Shown one piece after another: positions 46,487 to 57,137 of a DNA stretch of 64,000 nucleotides (positions are counted from its first letter, which is position 1; every line of letters begins with the position of its first letter). Source of the stretch: an uncultured Prochlorococcus sp. (GTDB lineage: Bacteria; Cyanobacteriota; Cyanobacteriia; PCC-6307; Cyanobiaceae); the NCBI GenBank assembly GCA_902573565.1, contig CACGKI010000005.1, positions 19,207 to 83,206 on the forward strand, in the 5' to 3' direction. The notes beneath the pieces were generated by a model that did not search any database, had not been told where the DNA came from, and saw only the letters and a program-made list of their open reading frames with translations. A program made the translations under genes and the position numbers.

Positions 46487-48145
46487 TTAAACTGGAGAAA
46501 TAATTTTTTGAACAGCACTTTTTGCAATATTTAAAGGACTAAATATATCTCGAATTAGATTTAAAAGTTTTTTTGCATCGGTTAATTCTAGTTTGTCATC
46601 TTTTATAAGGCTTAAAAGAAGATTCCTGCGAACTTCGGATCCTTTTTTACTAACAAATAATTTCAATCCAGCATTGGCAACAGGTATTAAGTCTGAATTA
46701 ATATTTTCGGAATCTTTAAATAAAATATTTAGTAAACTTTCTACTTTTTCTATTTGAATTCTACCTTTATTATCAAAAACAACTTCTAAAAGAATTTCTA
46801 AAATCTCATCAGAATTATCAGTAAGTAGTTTTTTAGCTATGTAAGGATATGCGATTTTTAAAATTTTAAATTCAGGATCTAGTCTTAATGCCAAACCTTC
46901 TTGACTAACAACGGCTCTTATTATCAATGCAAACCTACTAGGTACTCTAAATGGATAGGAATACATTAGTTTTGAGAATTTGTCAGTTACATTTTTAAGA
47001 TTAAAATTGCCAACCTCAGCACTTAGAGATCCTCCTAAAACTTCTTTTAATGGTTCAACAAGTTCCTGAAGATCTTGTTCTTTGGTTAAAAAACCTAATT
47101 TCTGAAAATCTTTTGCAAGAAGATAATATTCATTATTTATTATATGAACAATGGCCTTAATGAGAGTCAGTCTATCTGAATTTGTAATTGTATCCATCAT
47201 TCCGAAATCTATATAAGCTAAATTTCCATAATCTGCATTTCCTCCTTTAAGAGCAAACATATTCCCAGGGTGTGGGTCAGCATGAAAATATCCATGTTCA
47301 AATAATTGCTGAAGACCACTAATTACACAAGTTTTTATAAAAGAGGAGGGTACTAAGTTATTTTCCTCCAAAAGAGTCCTATCTCTTAACTTGACCCCAT
47401 CAATCCAAGAGGTTGTAATAATTCTCTTTGATGAAAACTTTTTTTCCAATTTAGGGATAAAAACATTTGGGTTATCTTTGAATAAATTGGCAAATTTTAA
47501 AGCATTCTCACCTTCTTTTTCATAGTCAATTTCATCAAAAAGTGCCTTGCCGAATTCATCAATTATTTCTCCAATACCAACGCCAATATTTAATGGTAGA
47601 AATGGTGATAAAAAAGTCGCTAAAAATCTTAATATCACAACATCTCTTCTTATAAGAAAGTACAAATTTGGCCTTTGAACTTTTACAGCCACATAAGTAT
47701 TATCTTTTGTTTTTGTCTTGTAAACCTGACCTAAGCTTGCTGAGGCAATAGGATTCTCAGGGAACTCATCAAATAATTCATTGGGTGGCGCGCCAAGTTC
47801 CTCTTCAATGATTTTTAAAGCAATTTTGTGATCAAATGCTGGGAGATTATCCTGTAAGTTGGTAAGTTCTGTCAGCCAATCTTGTCTAACAAGATCGGGT
47901 CTAGTTGAAAGTGCCTGCCCTAATTTTATAAAACAAGGTCCTAAATCTGTTATTACATCAAAAAGGTATTTTGAGAGATTTTTTTGTACATTTTTGTTTT
48001 TACTGTTACCTTGAAAAAGTATTCTTAAAAAAAGAAAAATAAAAGTTAAAAGGATATATAAAACTCTTGGAATGAAAATCCATGGTCTCAAAATCAACCA
48101 AATTAAGTCATCTTTTGCTGAGTATTGCGAATAAGACTTTGTCAT
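46487..48145 (-). CDS. ABC1/UbiB family atypical kinase
   Basis: A 552-residue member of the ABC1 (UbiB/ADCK) family. The family motifs are KLGQALSTRPDLV (about 76-88), the alanine-rich ASASLGQVYKT (about 132-142), an invariant Lys in VAVKVQRP, and HADPHPGNMF plus YIDFGMMD. A C-terminal hydrophobic region is present. In cyanobacteria and plastids these proteins affect plastoquinone and tocopherol metabolism. Which paralog this is cannot be told. Confidence 0.93.
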   Translation of the reverse strand: MTKSYSQYSAKDDLIWLILRPWIFIPRVLYILLTFIFLFLRILFQGNSKNKNVQKNLSKYLFDVITDLGPCFIKLGQALSTRPDLVRQDWLTELTNLQDNLPAFDHKIALKIIEEELGAPPNELFDEFPENPIASASLGQVYKTKTKDNTYVAVKVQRPNLYFLIRRDVVILRFLATFLSPFLPLNIGVGIGEIIDEFGKALFDEIDYEKEGENALKFANLFKDNPNVFIPKLEKKFSSKRIITTSWIDGVKLRDRTLLEENNLVPSSFIKTCVISGLQQLFEHGYFHADPHPGNMFALKGGNADYGNLAYIDFGMMDTITNSDRLTLIKAIVHIINNEYYLLAKDFQKLGFLTKEQDLQELVEPLKEVLGGSLSAEVGNFNLKNVTDKFSKLMYSYPFRVPSRFALIIRAVVSQEGLALRLDPEFKILKIAYPYIAKKLLTDNSDEILEILLEVVFDNKGRIQIEKVESLLNILFKDSENINSDLIPVANAGLKLFVSKKGSEVRRNLLLSLIKDDKLELTDAKKLLNLIRDIFSPLNIAKSAVQKIISPV

Positions 48146-48210
48146 TAAAGTTAAAAAATATCAAAAAAAGAATTCTTATTAATTCATTCTATATACGTCA
48201 ATAATACTTT

Positions 48211-49608
48211 ATGAGCATTTCCTCTTTTCTAACTAAAAAGTTTTTAAAGTCACTTTTTTTTCCTGCTCATAACAGAGGGTCAGCTTTACCCAAGAAATTA
48301 GTGAAATTATTAAAAAAACAACCTGGATATTGGGACTTACCGGAACTGCCAGAGATAGGCTCAACTCTATCCCATAGCGGATTAATTGCCGAAACTCAAA
48401 GAGAATTTTCTAAGAAATTTGGGGCGAAAGGATGTTTTTTTGGAGTTAATGGAGCCTCTGGATTAATACAATCAGCTGTAATTGCAATGGCAAATCCTGG
48501 TGAAACTATCCTTATGCCTAGAAATGTCCATATAAGTGTTATAAAAATCTGTGCAATGCAGAACATACAACCAATATTCTTTGACCTAGATTTTTCATCA
48601 GAAAATGGTCATTACAAACCAATCACCAAGACCTGGTTGGAAAATGTATTTAAAAAAATAAATTTTAATGAAAAAAAAATTGTAGGTGTAATCCTTGTAA
48701 ATCCGTCTTATCAAGGTTACGCGGGAGATTTAGCGCCTTTAATAGATCTTTGTCATCAAAAAAACTTACCTGTTTTAGTTGATGAAGCCCATGGTTCTTA
48801 TTTCCTTTTTTGTGAAAACCTAAATCTACCGAAATCAGCTTTAATATCAAATGCTGATTTAGTTGTTCACTCATTGCATAAGTCTCTAAATGGTTTAACA
48901 CAAACTGCTGCACTCTGGTACAAAGGGAATCTAGTAAATGAGCAGAATTTAATCAAGAGTATTAGTTGCTTGCAAACTACTAGTCCAAGTTCCTTATTAC
49001 TTTCTTCTTGTGAAGAGTCTATAAAAGATTGGTTTAACAAAAAAAGTTTATCAAAATATCAAAAAAGAATTATAGAAGCAAAAAGTATCTACAAAAAATT
49101 AATCCAAAAGAATATTCCTCTCATAGAAACCCAAGACCCCTTAAAAATTGTTTTGAATACGTCTAAGTTTGGAATTGATGGTTTCACTGCTGATAAATTT
49201 TTTTATAAAAATGGTCTTATTGCTGAATTACCAGAAATGATGACTCTAACTTTTTGCTTAGGTTTTGCAAATCAAAAAGATTTTCTTAATTTATTTGAAA
49301 AGTTGTGGAATAAATTACTATTAAATTCCAAAAAGTTAAAAAGTTTAGAAGTAATCCAATCGCCCTTTAAATTAATTAAAGAACCCGAAATTCAAATTGG
49401 AATTGCATGGAGAAGTGAGACTCAGAGTATTCCTTTTTCACAATCATTAAATAAAATATCAGCAGATATTATTTGCCCTTACCCTCCTGGGATACCTCTA
49501 CTCGTTCCTGGAGAAAAAATTGATATCGATAGATTTAATTGGATAAATAATCAAAGTTTATGCAACAAAGATCTGTTAAATTTTAATGTAAGAGTTATAA
49601 AAGAATAG
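48211..49608 (+). CDS. Orn/Lys/Arg decarboxylase family PLP enzyme
   Basis: A 465-residue fold-type I PLP enzyme of the Orn/Lys/Arg decarboxylase major-domain family (COG1982). The PLP site shows DEAHGS at 191-196 and the Schiff-base Lys224 in HSLHKSLNGLTQ. It lacks the N-terminal wing domain of enteric inducible enzymes, as is usual in cyanobacteria and Bacillus. It may make a polyamine precursor; substrate (Arg, Lys or Orn) is not decided. cdsA follows after 9 bases. Confidence 0.92.
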   Translation: MSISSFLTKKFLKSLFFPAHNRGSALPKKLVKLLKKQPGYWDLPELPEIGSTLSHSGLIAETQREFSKKFGAKGCFFGVNGASGLIQSAVIAMANPGETILMPRNVHISVIKICAMQNIQPIFFDLDFSSENGHYKPITKTWLENVFKKINFNEKKIVGVILVNPSYQGYAGDLAPLIDLCHQKNLPVLVDEAHGSYFLFCENLNLPKSALISNADLVVHSLHKSLNGLTQTAALWYKGNLVNEQNLIKSISCLQTTSPSSLLLSSCEESIKDWFNKKSLSKYQKRIIEAKSIYKKLIQKNIPLIETQDPLKIVLNTSKFGIDGFTADKFFYKNGLIAELPEMMTLTFCLGFANQKDFLNLFEKLWNKLLLNSKKLKSLEVIQSPFKLIKEPEIQIGIAWRSETQSIPFSQSLNKISADIICPYPPGIPLLVPGEKIDIDRFNWINNQSLCNKDLLNFNVRVIKE

Positions 49609-49617
49609 AAATTTGAT

Positions 49618-50475
49618 ATGAGATTGAGAAGCGGATTACTTATAGGAATATTTGGTTTGATTGTTGTTTTGTTAGGGGGATGGTTTTTTACTTTAGCAAC
49701 AGCCTTTCTTACTTATTTAGCACTATTAGAATTTTTTAGGATGGCAGAATTTAAAGGAATTAAACCAGCTACTAAAACCACATTATTTTCATCTTTCTTT
49801 ATTATAATTTCTACTTATCTTGAGACCATAGGTTTGATTGAAGGTGAAATATCAAATTCAATTTTGCCCATCTGTTCAGTTGTAATATGCACTTGGTTAC
49901 TTTTGCAACCTAAGCCTGGAACAATTTCCGATATTGCGGCTTCTATTTTTGGCTTGTTCTATTTAGGTTTTTTACCAAGTTACTGGATTAAGTTAAGGGG
50001 ATTAGAGTCAATCATAATAAGTACAAATCAAGGTTTGATTTCGTTTGATAACTTATCTAATACTACAGGTCTTCATTTAACTTTAACTTCTTGTTTTTTA
50101 GTTGTAGCTAGTGATATTGGTTCTTATTTCGTTGGAAAGTCACTTGGCAAAAAATCTCTTTCTCCAATTTCTCCAAGCAAAACAATAGAAGGTTTAATTG
50201 GAGGAATATCCTGTTCAATTTTATTAGCAATATTCTTTGCATTTTTACTTAATTGGGAAAATCCATTATTAATTGGAATATTATATGGAATTTTAATTTC
50301 TCTTATGGCATTGGTTGGAGACTTAATTGAATCAATGATGAAGAGAGATGCAAAAATTAAAGATTCTGGAACTTTTTTACCAGGGCACGGAGGAATTCTT
50401 GACAGAATTGACAGCTACATATTTACTCCATCTGTACTGTATTACATTTTTATAATTCTCAAGTATTTAAATTAA
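49618..50475 (+). CDS. cdsA: Phosphatidate cytidylyltransferase
   Basis: A 285-residue membrane enzyme making CDP-diacylglycerol from phosphatidate and CTP for phospholipid synthesis. The C-terminal signature S-x-MMKRDAKIKDSGTFLPGHGG-ILDRIDS, residues about 238-265, is complete, with about eight membrane segments before it. Length is normal. It sits 9 bases after the decarboxylase gene and converges on the hydrolase gene with a 12-base gap. Confidence 0.96.
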   Translation: MRLRSGLLIGIFGLIVVLLGGWFFTLATAFLTYLALLEFFRMAEFKGIKPATKTTLFSSFFIIISTYLETIGLIEGEISNSILPICSVVICTWLLLQPKPGTISDIAASIFGLFYLGFLPSYWIKLRGLESIIISTNQGLISFDNLSNTTGLHLTLTSCFLVVASDIGSYFVGKSLGKKSLSPISPSKTIEGLIGGISCSILLAIFFAFLLNWENPLLIGILYGILISLMALVGDLIESMMKRDAKIKDSGTFLPGHGGILDRIDSYIFTPSVLYYIFIILKYLN

Positions 50476-50487
50476 TTATGAAATTTT

Positions 50488-51438
50488 TTATTCAAGAAAA
50501 TAATCTTGAATAATTTTACTAGTTAATGATGGTAAATCTACATGAGGAAGATGACCACAATTTTGCAATCTTACAAAATTTAATTTATCAATTTTTGTTA
50601 TATTTTTAATCTCTTTTTTTCCAAGAATGCGATCATTTTCTCCACATACTGCTTTGATTGGGATATTTTGAATATATTTTTGTGTTCCAGCAAAACCTCC
50701 ACTTTTTGCAAATGATGCAAGTGAATTTCTCCATCCTTTACAACCTAAATGAATTGAAGCAATTTGCTCTTCCATTTCACCAACACATTCATCTGGGAAA
50801 GCAAATGCTTGCCTACAAAGACTTTTTCTGACCTGCTGCAATCCAAGAAATGAGGCACCTATTTGGTTAAGAGGGAAAGGTATACTTTTGGGTTCTCCAA
50901 ATAATCCTGCAGGAGATAAAAGGATAATTTTATCTATAGAATCAGGTATTTCGAAAGCAAGCTTTAAAGCTGTTGAGCCTCCCATAGAGGCACCAATAAT
51001 TTTTAGGTTTTTTGTTATTTGTAAGATCTCAAGGAGATCAATTAAATATGAAATTATTTTAGAGGGATTGTATTCATTTGTTGCGAACCTAGGACTAAAA
51101 CCAAACCCTAATAGATCAGGAACTATAACTTTGAAATGTCTTTTTAATGATTGATATATTCTCCTAAACTCTAAAAAACTACTGTCGAAGCCATGGAGGA
51201 GAAGTAGAGGTTTACCTTTTCCTCCTATAGCCACAGGGAATTTCAAAGAGTTCCAGTTCTCATTGAGTTTGATCCACTGTACATCGTTTGCTATACAAAG
51301 ACCTAAAGGGTCTAATAGTGAATTTTTGGCACTCTCAAAAAAATCAATATTTAAGTCACTAAGTTGTTCGAAATGTGATTTAGTCAAAAAATTATTATAT
51401 TTTGATTTTTTGCTGTTCAAAGTTTGCAATAATTTCAA
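50488..51438 (-). CDS. Alpha/beta hydrolase
   Basis: A hydrolase with an HGFDSS oxyanion loop near residue 82, the nucleophile elbow GASMGGS near 150, an Asp in CGENDRIL and the catalytic His in CGHLPH near the end. Length is about 316 residues from the TTG at 51438, which overlaps the upstream dehydrogenase gene by 44 bases; another TTG at 51387, 8 bases past that gene's stop, would remove 17 residues and the overlap. No ATG lies before the core. The substrate is unknown; co-expression with the dehydrogenase is likely. Confidence 0.85.
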   Translation of the reverse strand: MKLLQTLNSKKSKYNNFLTKSHFEQLSDLNIDFFESAKNSLLDPLGLCIANDVQWIKLNENWNSLKFPVAIGGKGKPLLLLHGFDSSFLEFRRIYQSLKRHFKVIVPDLLGFGFSPRFATNEYNPSKIISYLIDLLEILQITKNLKIIGASMGGSTALKLAFEIPDSIDKIILLSPAGLFGEPKSIPFPLNQIGASFLGLQQVRKSLCRQAFAFPDECVGEMEEQIASIHLGCKGWRNSLASFAKSGGFAGTQKYIQNIPIKAVCGENDRILGKKEIKNITKIDKLNFVRLQNCGHLPHVDLPSLTSKIIQDYFLE

Positions 51439-52486
51439 TTATATCTTGCTTTCTAATTTCAAAAGGCAAGAAGTGGATTTCAGATTTCTCTCTACAAGTA
51501 AATTCAGCAATTTTATCTAAATTTTGATTTTCAAAAACATTTATTCCTAATTCTGAAATAGTAGTTGGCAAATCCAATTGTTTCATGATTACTAAAAGTT
51601 GTTTAATAGATTGATCAGCTAATTTATTATTATTTTTCATTGCTTCAAGTCTTAATTGCAATAACAATCCAACTCCAACAATCTCACCATGTAAGAAGAC
51701 ATTTGGGGTAATTATTTGAGTTATTGCATTATGTATTGCATGAGCTGCGGCAGTTCTACATTTTTCTCCCCCGATACCTCCTACTAATCCTGCAGTAAGC
51801 CCACATGCTTCTATAGTATTTCGCCAAGAAGAATTATTTTCATACGGGGCCATAAAGGCTTTTCTTCCATCTAGAAGTAATTGATCTCTTAAAACTCTTG
51901 ATATCTGAATAGCTTGTTGTACAAGGCCATCATCTATAGTTGAACTTGTTATCGAGGATTCGTACCATTTTGCTAAAGCATCTGCTATTCCACTTGCAAG
52001 TGTTCTTGATGGGGCTGTTTGAATAAATTTATGATCAAATACTAAGACTTTTGGACAAGATCTTAATGCAACATCCTTTATAAATTGTCCTTCTTTTGTA
52101 TAAATATTTGATAATGCAGTCCAACCGGCGCATGTAGATGCACTTAGAGGGACTGTAATACAAGGAATATTAAGAATTTCTGCTATATATTTACCGGCAT
52201 CAAGAACTTTACCTCCCCCCGCTGCGATAACAGAATCATTATTATTATTTAGGATGATGTTCTTAACTTTTAAAATGTCTTCATAACAGCAATCAAATTG
52301 CAAATTAGCTGTATTTACAACAAGATCACTATTTTTTAAATCTCTAATAATTTTATTTTTAATATGATTTGTATGAACACTTCTGCCTAAAATTAAAGGA
52401 CTTTTAGTTAAATTAACAATCTGAGTTAAAGCTTTTTCCCAAGCGTCATTTCCCCTAAATATGGTTTCTGGAGAGATTGACTGCAT
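51395..52486 (-). CDS. Iron-containing alcohol dehydrogenase family, GldA-like
   Basis: A 363-residue enzyme of the glycerol dehydrogenase/3-dehydroquinate-synthase-like superfamily (COG0371). The NAD-binding AAGGGKVLDAGK lies at about 89-100 and the metal ligands are Asp in GIADALAKWYE, His in HAIHNAIT and His in FLHGEIVGVG. Known relatives reduce dihydroxyacetone, dihydroxyacetone phosphate or related ketones; the substrate here is unresolved. It starts 15 bases after clpC and leads into the hydrolase gene. Confidence 0.88.
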   Translation of the reverse strand: MQSISPETIFRGNDAWEKALTQIVNLTKSPLILGRSVHTNHIKNKIIRDLKNSDLVVNTANLQFDCCYEDILKVKNIILNNNNDSVIAAGGGKVLDAGKYIAEILNIPCITVPLSASTCAGWTALSNIYTKEGQFIKDVALRSCPKVLVFDHKFIQTAPSRTLASGIADALAKWYESSITSSTIDDGLVQQAIQISRVLRDQLLLDGRKAFMAPYENNSSWRNTIEACGLTAGLVGGIGGEKCRTAAAHAIHNAITQIITPNVFLHGEIVGVGLLLQLRLEAMKNNNKLADQSIKQLLVIMKQLDLPTTISELGINVFENQNLDKIAEFTCREKSEIHFLPFEIRKQDIIEIIANFEQQKIKI

Positions 52487-52501
52487 TATTAAGCTAAATT
52501 A

Positions 52502-55030
52502 CTAGAAGTTAGCACTAGCTAACTCTTGTTGAGATTCTTCCGATGAGATTTTGATTGTAACTTTTTTATTATCATCTATGTCGACTAGAGCCTTATCACC
52601 ATCTTTTATTCTCCCCGAAAGAACTTCTTCTGCCAAACTATCTTCTAATAAGCGCATAACAGCTCTTCTTAAGGGTCTCGCTCCATAAGAAGGATTATAA
52701 CCTTCCTCAACTAGTCTTTCTTTGAAAGCATCAGTTACGCTCAGTTTAATGCCCTTATCTTGTAATCTTGCAAAAACCTCTTGCAACATTATTTCAGCAA
52801 TTTCTTTCACTTCATTTTTAGAGAGTTGTCTAAATACAATTATTTCGTCAAGTCTGTTTAAGAATTCAGGCCTGAAGTATTGCTTTAGTTCTTCGTTAAC
52901 TAAAGATTTAATTCTATTGTATTGACTATCTTCAACAGAATCACCGGAAAACTCAAATCCTAAACCTCCTCCACCTTTCTCAATTACTTTTGAACCAATA
53001 TTTGAAGTCATTATTAGTAAAGTATTTTTAAAATCAACAGTTCTACCTTTGGAATCTGTTAGCCTACCATCCTCAAGGAGTTGCAACAAAAGATTAAAGA
53101 CATCTGGATGAGCCTTCTCAACTTCATCAAATAGCACAACAGTGTACGGTCTTCTTCTGACGGCCTCAGTAAGTTGGCCTCCTTCGTTAAAACCAACGTA
53201 TCCTGGAGGAGAACCTATAAGTTTACTAACTGTATGTCTTTCCATAAACTCTGACATATCTAATCTAATCATTGCTTCTTCGCTTCCAAAGAAATATGAA
53301 GCCAAAGATTTAGTCAATTCAGTTTTACCTACACCAGTAGGACCTGAAAAGATAAAACTTGCTATGGGCCTATTAGGATTTTTTAAACCAACTCTTGCTC
53401 TTCTAATAGCTCTAGAAACAGCTTTTACAGCTTCATCTTGACCTATCAGTCTTTGGTGAAGTGTTTCCTCCATATTTAGGAGTTTGACTGACTCAGTTTC
53501 GGTTAATTTTTGAACAGGAACACCGGTCCAAGAAGCAACAATATGCGCAACGTCCTCTTCACAAACCATAGGATTTTGTAAAAGATTTGAATCATTTTTT
53601 ACCAAGTTTTTATCAATATTGGATTCATCCTCAGCTGTAGATTCTTTTTTACTTTCAAGAACATCTTTAATCTTTGCAGACAATTCCATCTCTTTTTCCC
53701 TTAATTGACCTGCTTGATCAAAGTTTTGATCCCTTACAGATTCTTCTTTTTGTTTTTGAATTTGTCTTAGTTCTTTATCTAATTGTTTAGCTTCAGGTGG
53801 AAGTTTAGAATTTATCAAACGAACTCTACTTCCTGCTTCATCAATTAGGTCTATAGCTTTATCGGGCAAAAATCTATCGGAAATATATCTATCTCCTAAG
53901 TGAGCTGCTGCCTCTAAAGCATCGTCGGTAATTTTAAGACGATGATGTTGTTCATAACGTTCTCTAAGTCCCTTTAAGATTTCGATCGTATCTTCAATAG
54001 ATGGTTCTCCAACCATCACTGGTTGAAATCTTCTCTCTAAAGCAGCATCTCTCTCAATATGTTTTCTATATTCATCGAGTGTTGTTGCTCCAATACATTG
54101 GAGTTCTCCGCGAGCAAGTGCTGGCTTAAGAATATTTGCTGCGTCAATAGCTCCTTCAGCAGCTCCAGCTCCAATTAAAGTATGAACTTCATCTATGACA
54201 AGTATTACATTACCTGCCGATTTAATTTCTTCCATTATCTTTTTTAATCTTTCTTCAAATTCCCCTCTATATTTTGTTCCTGCGACTAACAAGCCTATAT
54301 CAAGAGTTAAAACTCTTTTATCTTCTAGTATGTCTGGAATATCACCTAACTGTATTCTTTGTGCTAAACCCTCAGCTATCGCAGTTTTACCTACTCCAGG
54401 TTCTCCAATAAGAACGGGATTATTTTTTGTCCTTCGACCTAATATTTGAACTACACGATCTATTTCTGCGTGGCGTCCGACTACTGGATCGAGTTTTGAT
54501 TCACTAGCCAGCTTTGTTAAATTTGTTCCAAATTCATCAAGAGTAGCTGTTTTTAAATTGCCTTTGTTTGAATTAGCTCCACTTCCAACTTCGGCCGTTT
54601 CGCCTAACATCCTAATTACTTGGGTTCTTACTTTAGTAAGGTCGATACTAAGATTTTCCAGAACTCTTGCTGCAACTCCTTCACCTTCTCTGATTAGACC
54701 TAAAAGTAGATGTTCAGTTCCGATATAGTTATGACCTAATTGACGAGCTTCTTCAAGAGATAATTCTAAAACTCTTTTAGCCCTTGGGGTAAAAGGTATT
54801 TCAACAGCTACAAAACCAGAACCCCTACCAATTATTTTTTCAACTTCTATTCTTGAATCTTTTAAGTTAACACCGAGTGATTTAAGTACTTTAGCTGCAA
54901 CACCAGTTCCTTCCCCAATTAAACCAAGTAAAATTTGCTCTGTACCAACAAAATTATGACCAAGTCTTCTGGCTTCCTCTTGGGCAAGCATGATAACTTT
55001 AATAGCCTTTTCTGTAAATCTTTCAAACAT
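52502..55030 (-). CDS. clpC: ATP-dependent Clp protease ATP-binding subunit ClpC
   Basis: An 842-residue class I Clp chaperone that feeds proteins to ClpP. It has two N-terminal Clp-N repeats ([15 protein letters not shown] and [15 protein letters not shown]), two AAA+ modules with Walker A GEPGVGKT and GPTGVGKT, and a UVR region between them (about 425-455). Length matches plant and cyanobacterial ClpC. An upstream 179-base gap before rimI holds no gene I can support. Confidence 0.98.
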   Translation of the reverse strand: MFERFTEKAIKVIMLAQEEARRLGHNFVGTEQILLGLIGEGTGVAAKVLKSLGVNLKDSRIEVEKIIGRGSGFVAVEIPFTPRAKRVLELSLEEARQLGHNYIGTEHLLLGLIREGEGVAARVLENLSIDLTKVRTQVIRMLGETAEVGSGANSNKGNLKTATLDEFGTNLTKLASESKLDPVVGRHAEIDRVVQILGRRTKNNPVLIGEPGVGKTAIAEGLAQRIQLGDIPDILEDKRVLTLDIGLLVAGTKYRGEFEERLKKIMEEIKSAGNVILVIDEVHTLIGAGAAEGAIDAANILKPALARGELQCIGATTLDEYRKHIERDAALERRFQPVMVGEPSIEDTIEILKGLRERYEQHHRLKITDDALEAAAHLGDRYISDRFLPDKAIDLIDEAGSRVRLINSKLPPEAKQLDKELRQIQKQKEESVRDQNFDQAGQLREKEMELSAKIKDVLESKKESTAEDESNIDKNLVKNDSNLLQNPMVCEEDVAHIVASWTGVPVQKLTETESVKLLNMEETLHQRLIGQDEAVKAVSRAIRRARVGLKNPNRPIASFIFSGPTGVGKTELTKSLASYFFGSEEAMIRLDMSEFMERHTVSKLIGSPPGYVGFNEGGQLTEAVRRRPYTVVLFDEVEKAHPDVFNLLLQLLEDGRLTDSKGRTVDFKNTLLIMTSNIGSKVIEKGGGGLGFEFSGDSVEDSQYNRIKSLVNEELKQYFRPEFLNRLDEIIVFRQLSKNEVKEIAEIMLQEVFARLQDKGIKLSVTDAFKERLVEEGYNPSYGARPLRRAVMRLLEDSLAEEVLSGRIKDGDKALVDIDDNKKVTIKISSEESQQELASANF

Positions 55031-55209
55031 TAGAAGATTAAAACCTATTAATAACCTACCAGTAATATGTCAGTTTTGTGTTCACCATGAGCTTTTGTGA
55101 ATACCTAAAAATATTATTTATTCAAATAAATTTAAATTTTTTGATGATATAGCAATAAATTATAGTGATTTCAAGTATTCTGGTTATCCGAACAATTAAA
55201 TTTTTCAAA

Positions 55210-55650
55210 TTATTTTGTCTTTAATTTTTTTTCTTTGAGAAGAGCATCTGAACCGTCTTTATAATAATTTCTTCTTATTCCAACAGTAGAAAATTCGAAT
55301 CGGTTATAAAATTTCTCTGCCGTAACGTTAGTATGGGAGACTTCTAAAAGTAATTTTTTTATATTTGATTTCTTACATCGTTCTATTAGATATTTCATAA
55401 AAAAAGATCCATAACCCTTTTTCCTAAATTTCCTATTGATCGCAAAGTAATTTATTTGAGCTTCATCAAGAACTACATGTAGAACACTTATTCCTATAAC
55501 TAAATTTGTAACTAGTAACCCAAAAACTTTTACACCCTCTTTTTTAAATTCGTTAGACCATTGATTTTTGCTCCATAATGAAATCGTTTTTGAATCTAAT
55601 TCATAACATAAATCAATATCTTCCTCATTTATTTGTTTAATGGATATCAT
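55210..55650 (-). CDS. rimI: GNAT N-acetyltransferase, RimI-like
   Basis: A 146-residue GNAT protein. The acetyl-CoA loop is RKFRKKGYGSFFMKYL near residues 73-88, where the usual Q/R-x-x-G-x-G/A is RKKGYG, and EVSHTNVTAEKFYNRFEF near 105-122 is the family's C-terminal block. RimI acetylates the N-terminus of ribosomal protein S18 in E. coli; relatives have broader N-terminal targets. It diverges from lysA across 85 bases. Confidence 0.85.
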   Translation of the reverse strand: MISIKQINEEDIDLCYELDSKTISLWSKNQWSNEFKKEGVKVFGLLVTNLVIGISVLHVVLDEAQINYFAINRKFRKKGYGSFFMKYLIERCKKSNIKKLLLEVSHTNVTAEKFYNRFEFSTVGIRRNYYKDGSDALLKEKKLKTK

Positions 55651-55735
55651 TTTATAATGAGAATATACTTAAAAGTACAAATTTAGAGTCATTATAAAAC
55701 ATGACTTTTAGTAAAACCCTGTTTAGAGTTTTCTT

Positions 55736-57124
55736 ATGGTAGAAAAAAAATCCTTTTTGAAAGAAAAAATTGACCTTAATAGTCCTAATAAAAATATAGT
55801 ACCTATTACTACATCTATAGGAAATGATGGGAAACTATCAATTGGCGGATGTTCTATTGAAGAACTAGTAACAAAATATGATTCTCCCCTTTATATTTTA
55901 GATGAAATAACTCTAAGAAATTCTTGTAGAGCTTATAAGAAAGCATTAGAAAAATACTATCCTGGGAAATCATTACCTATATATGCCTCCAAGGCGAATA
56001 GTTCAATATTCATGAGTAACCTTGTTGCTTCAGAAGGGTTAGGACTTGATGCGGTATCAGAAGGGGAGCTATTAACTGCTCTAAAAGGAGGCGTTCCAAA
56101 TGAGAAAATTGTTTTTCATGGCAATAATAAATCAAACAAAGAAATAGCTTTTGCTGTTAGAAATAATATTAAAGTAATTGTAGATAATGATTATGACTTA
56201 GAAAGACTAGAGGACTTATCAAAGTCACTAAATTGTGACCTAGAAATAATGATTCGTTTTACCCCTGGAATAGAATGTCACACGCATGAATATATTAGGA
56301 CCGGATCATTTGATAGCAAGTTTGGTTTTGGAATTGAAAATTTAAATACCTTATTTGAAAAAATTAGTAAAACAAAACATCTAAAGTTACAAGGCTTACA
56401 TGCTCATATTGGTTCTCAGATTTTTGAATTAGAACCTCATATGGATTTAGGAAAAATAATGGTTAATGTTGTTTTAGAAGCAAAAAAATTTGGCCATAAT
56501 ATTAAAAAATTGAATGTAGGTGGCGGTTTAGGGATCAAATATACAGTACATGACGATCCTCCTTCAATTGATGAATGGATAAAAACAATTTCAAACTCGA
56601 TTGTTAAAGCTTGTAAAAATCACAATTTAGATTTACCTACATTGATGTGTGAACCTGGAAGATCCATTGTATCTACTGCAGGTGTAACGATATACAAGAT
56701 TGGCGCTTTAAAAAAAATTCCTGGTATCAGAACATATTTATCTGTTGATGGCGGGATGAGTGATAATCCGAGACCAATTACATATCAATCAAATTATTCT
56801 GCATGCTTAGTAAGTAATCCTCTTAATATTAATTCCAAAAATAAATATACTATCGCTGGTAAACACTGCGAATCAGGAGACGTATTGCTTAAAGAGATCG
56901 AATTAGCAGATTGCAAAACAGGAGATCTATTATGTGTTTTTGGTACTGGTGCATACAATATTTCAATGAGTTCTAATTACAACAGAATTCCAAGACCTGC
57001 TGCTCTTTTGGTTTGTGATGGTGAAGCCGAGATCATTCAGAGGAGAGAAAATCCAGTTGATCTTTTAAAATATGATGTTTTACCTGATCGCTTTATTAAA
57101 CAAAATTCGGTACATTTAAATTAA
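55736..57124 (+). CDS. lysA: Diaminopimelate decarboxylase
   Basis: A 462-residue PLP enzyme making lysine from meso-diaminopimelate. The PLP Lys86 is in IYASKANSS; GLHAHIGSQIFE, LNVGGGLGIKY and CEPGRSIVST are the barrel blocks; CESGDVL carries the active-site Cys of the partner subunit. Length is normal. It is followed by dacA (13 bases), uppS, bioB and trhO on the same strand, which suggests one transcript. Confidence 0.97.
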   Translation: MVEKKSFLKEKIDLNSPNKNIVPITTSIGNDGKLSIGGCSIEELVTKYDSPLYILDEITLRNSCRAYKKALEKYYPGKSLPIYASKANSSIFMSNLVASEGLGLDAVSEGELLTALKGGVPNEKIVFHGNNKSNKEIAFAVRNNIKVIVDNDYDLERLEDLSKSLNCDLEIMIRFTPGIECHTHEYIRTGSFDSKFGFGIENLNTLFEKISKTKHLKLQGLHAHIGSQIFELEPHMDLGKIMVNVVLEAKKFGHNIKKLNVGGGLGIKYTVHDDPPSIDEWIKTISNSIVKACKNHNLDLPTLMCEPGRSIVSTAGVTIYKIGALKKIPGIRTYLSVDGGMSDNPRPITYQSNYSACLVSNPLNINSKNKYTIAGKHCESGDVLLKEIELADCKTGDLLCVFGTGAYNISMSSNYNRIPRPAALLVCDGEAEIIQRRENPVDLLKYDVLPDRFIKQNSVHLN

Positions 57125-57137
57125 TTTTGTTTTTAGT

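Noticed and set aside
48665..48913. An 82-codon minus-strand frame inside the decarboxylase gene
   Set aside because: Antisense to the PLP-binding region of a clearly coding gene; no separate support.
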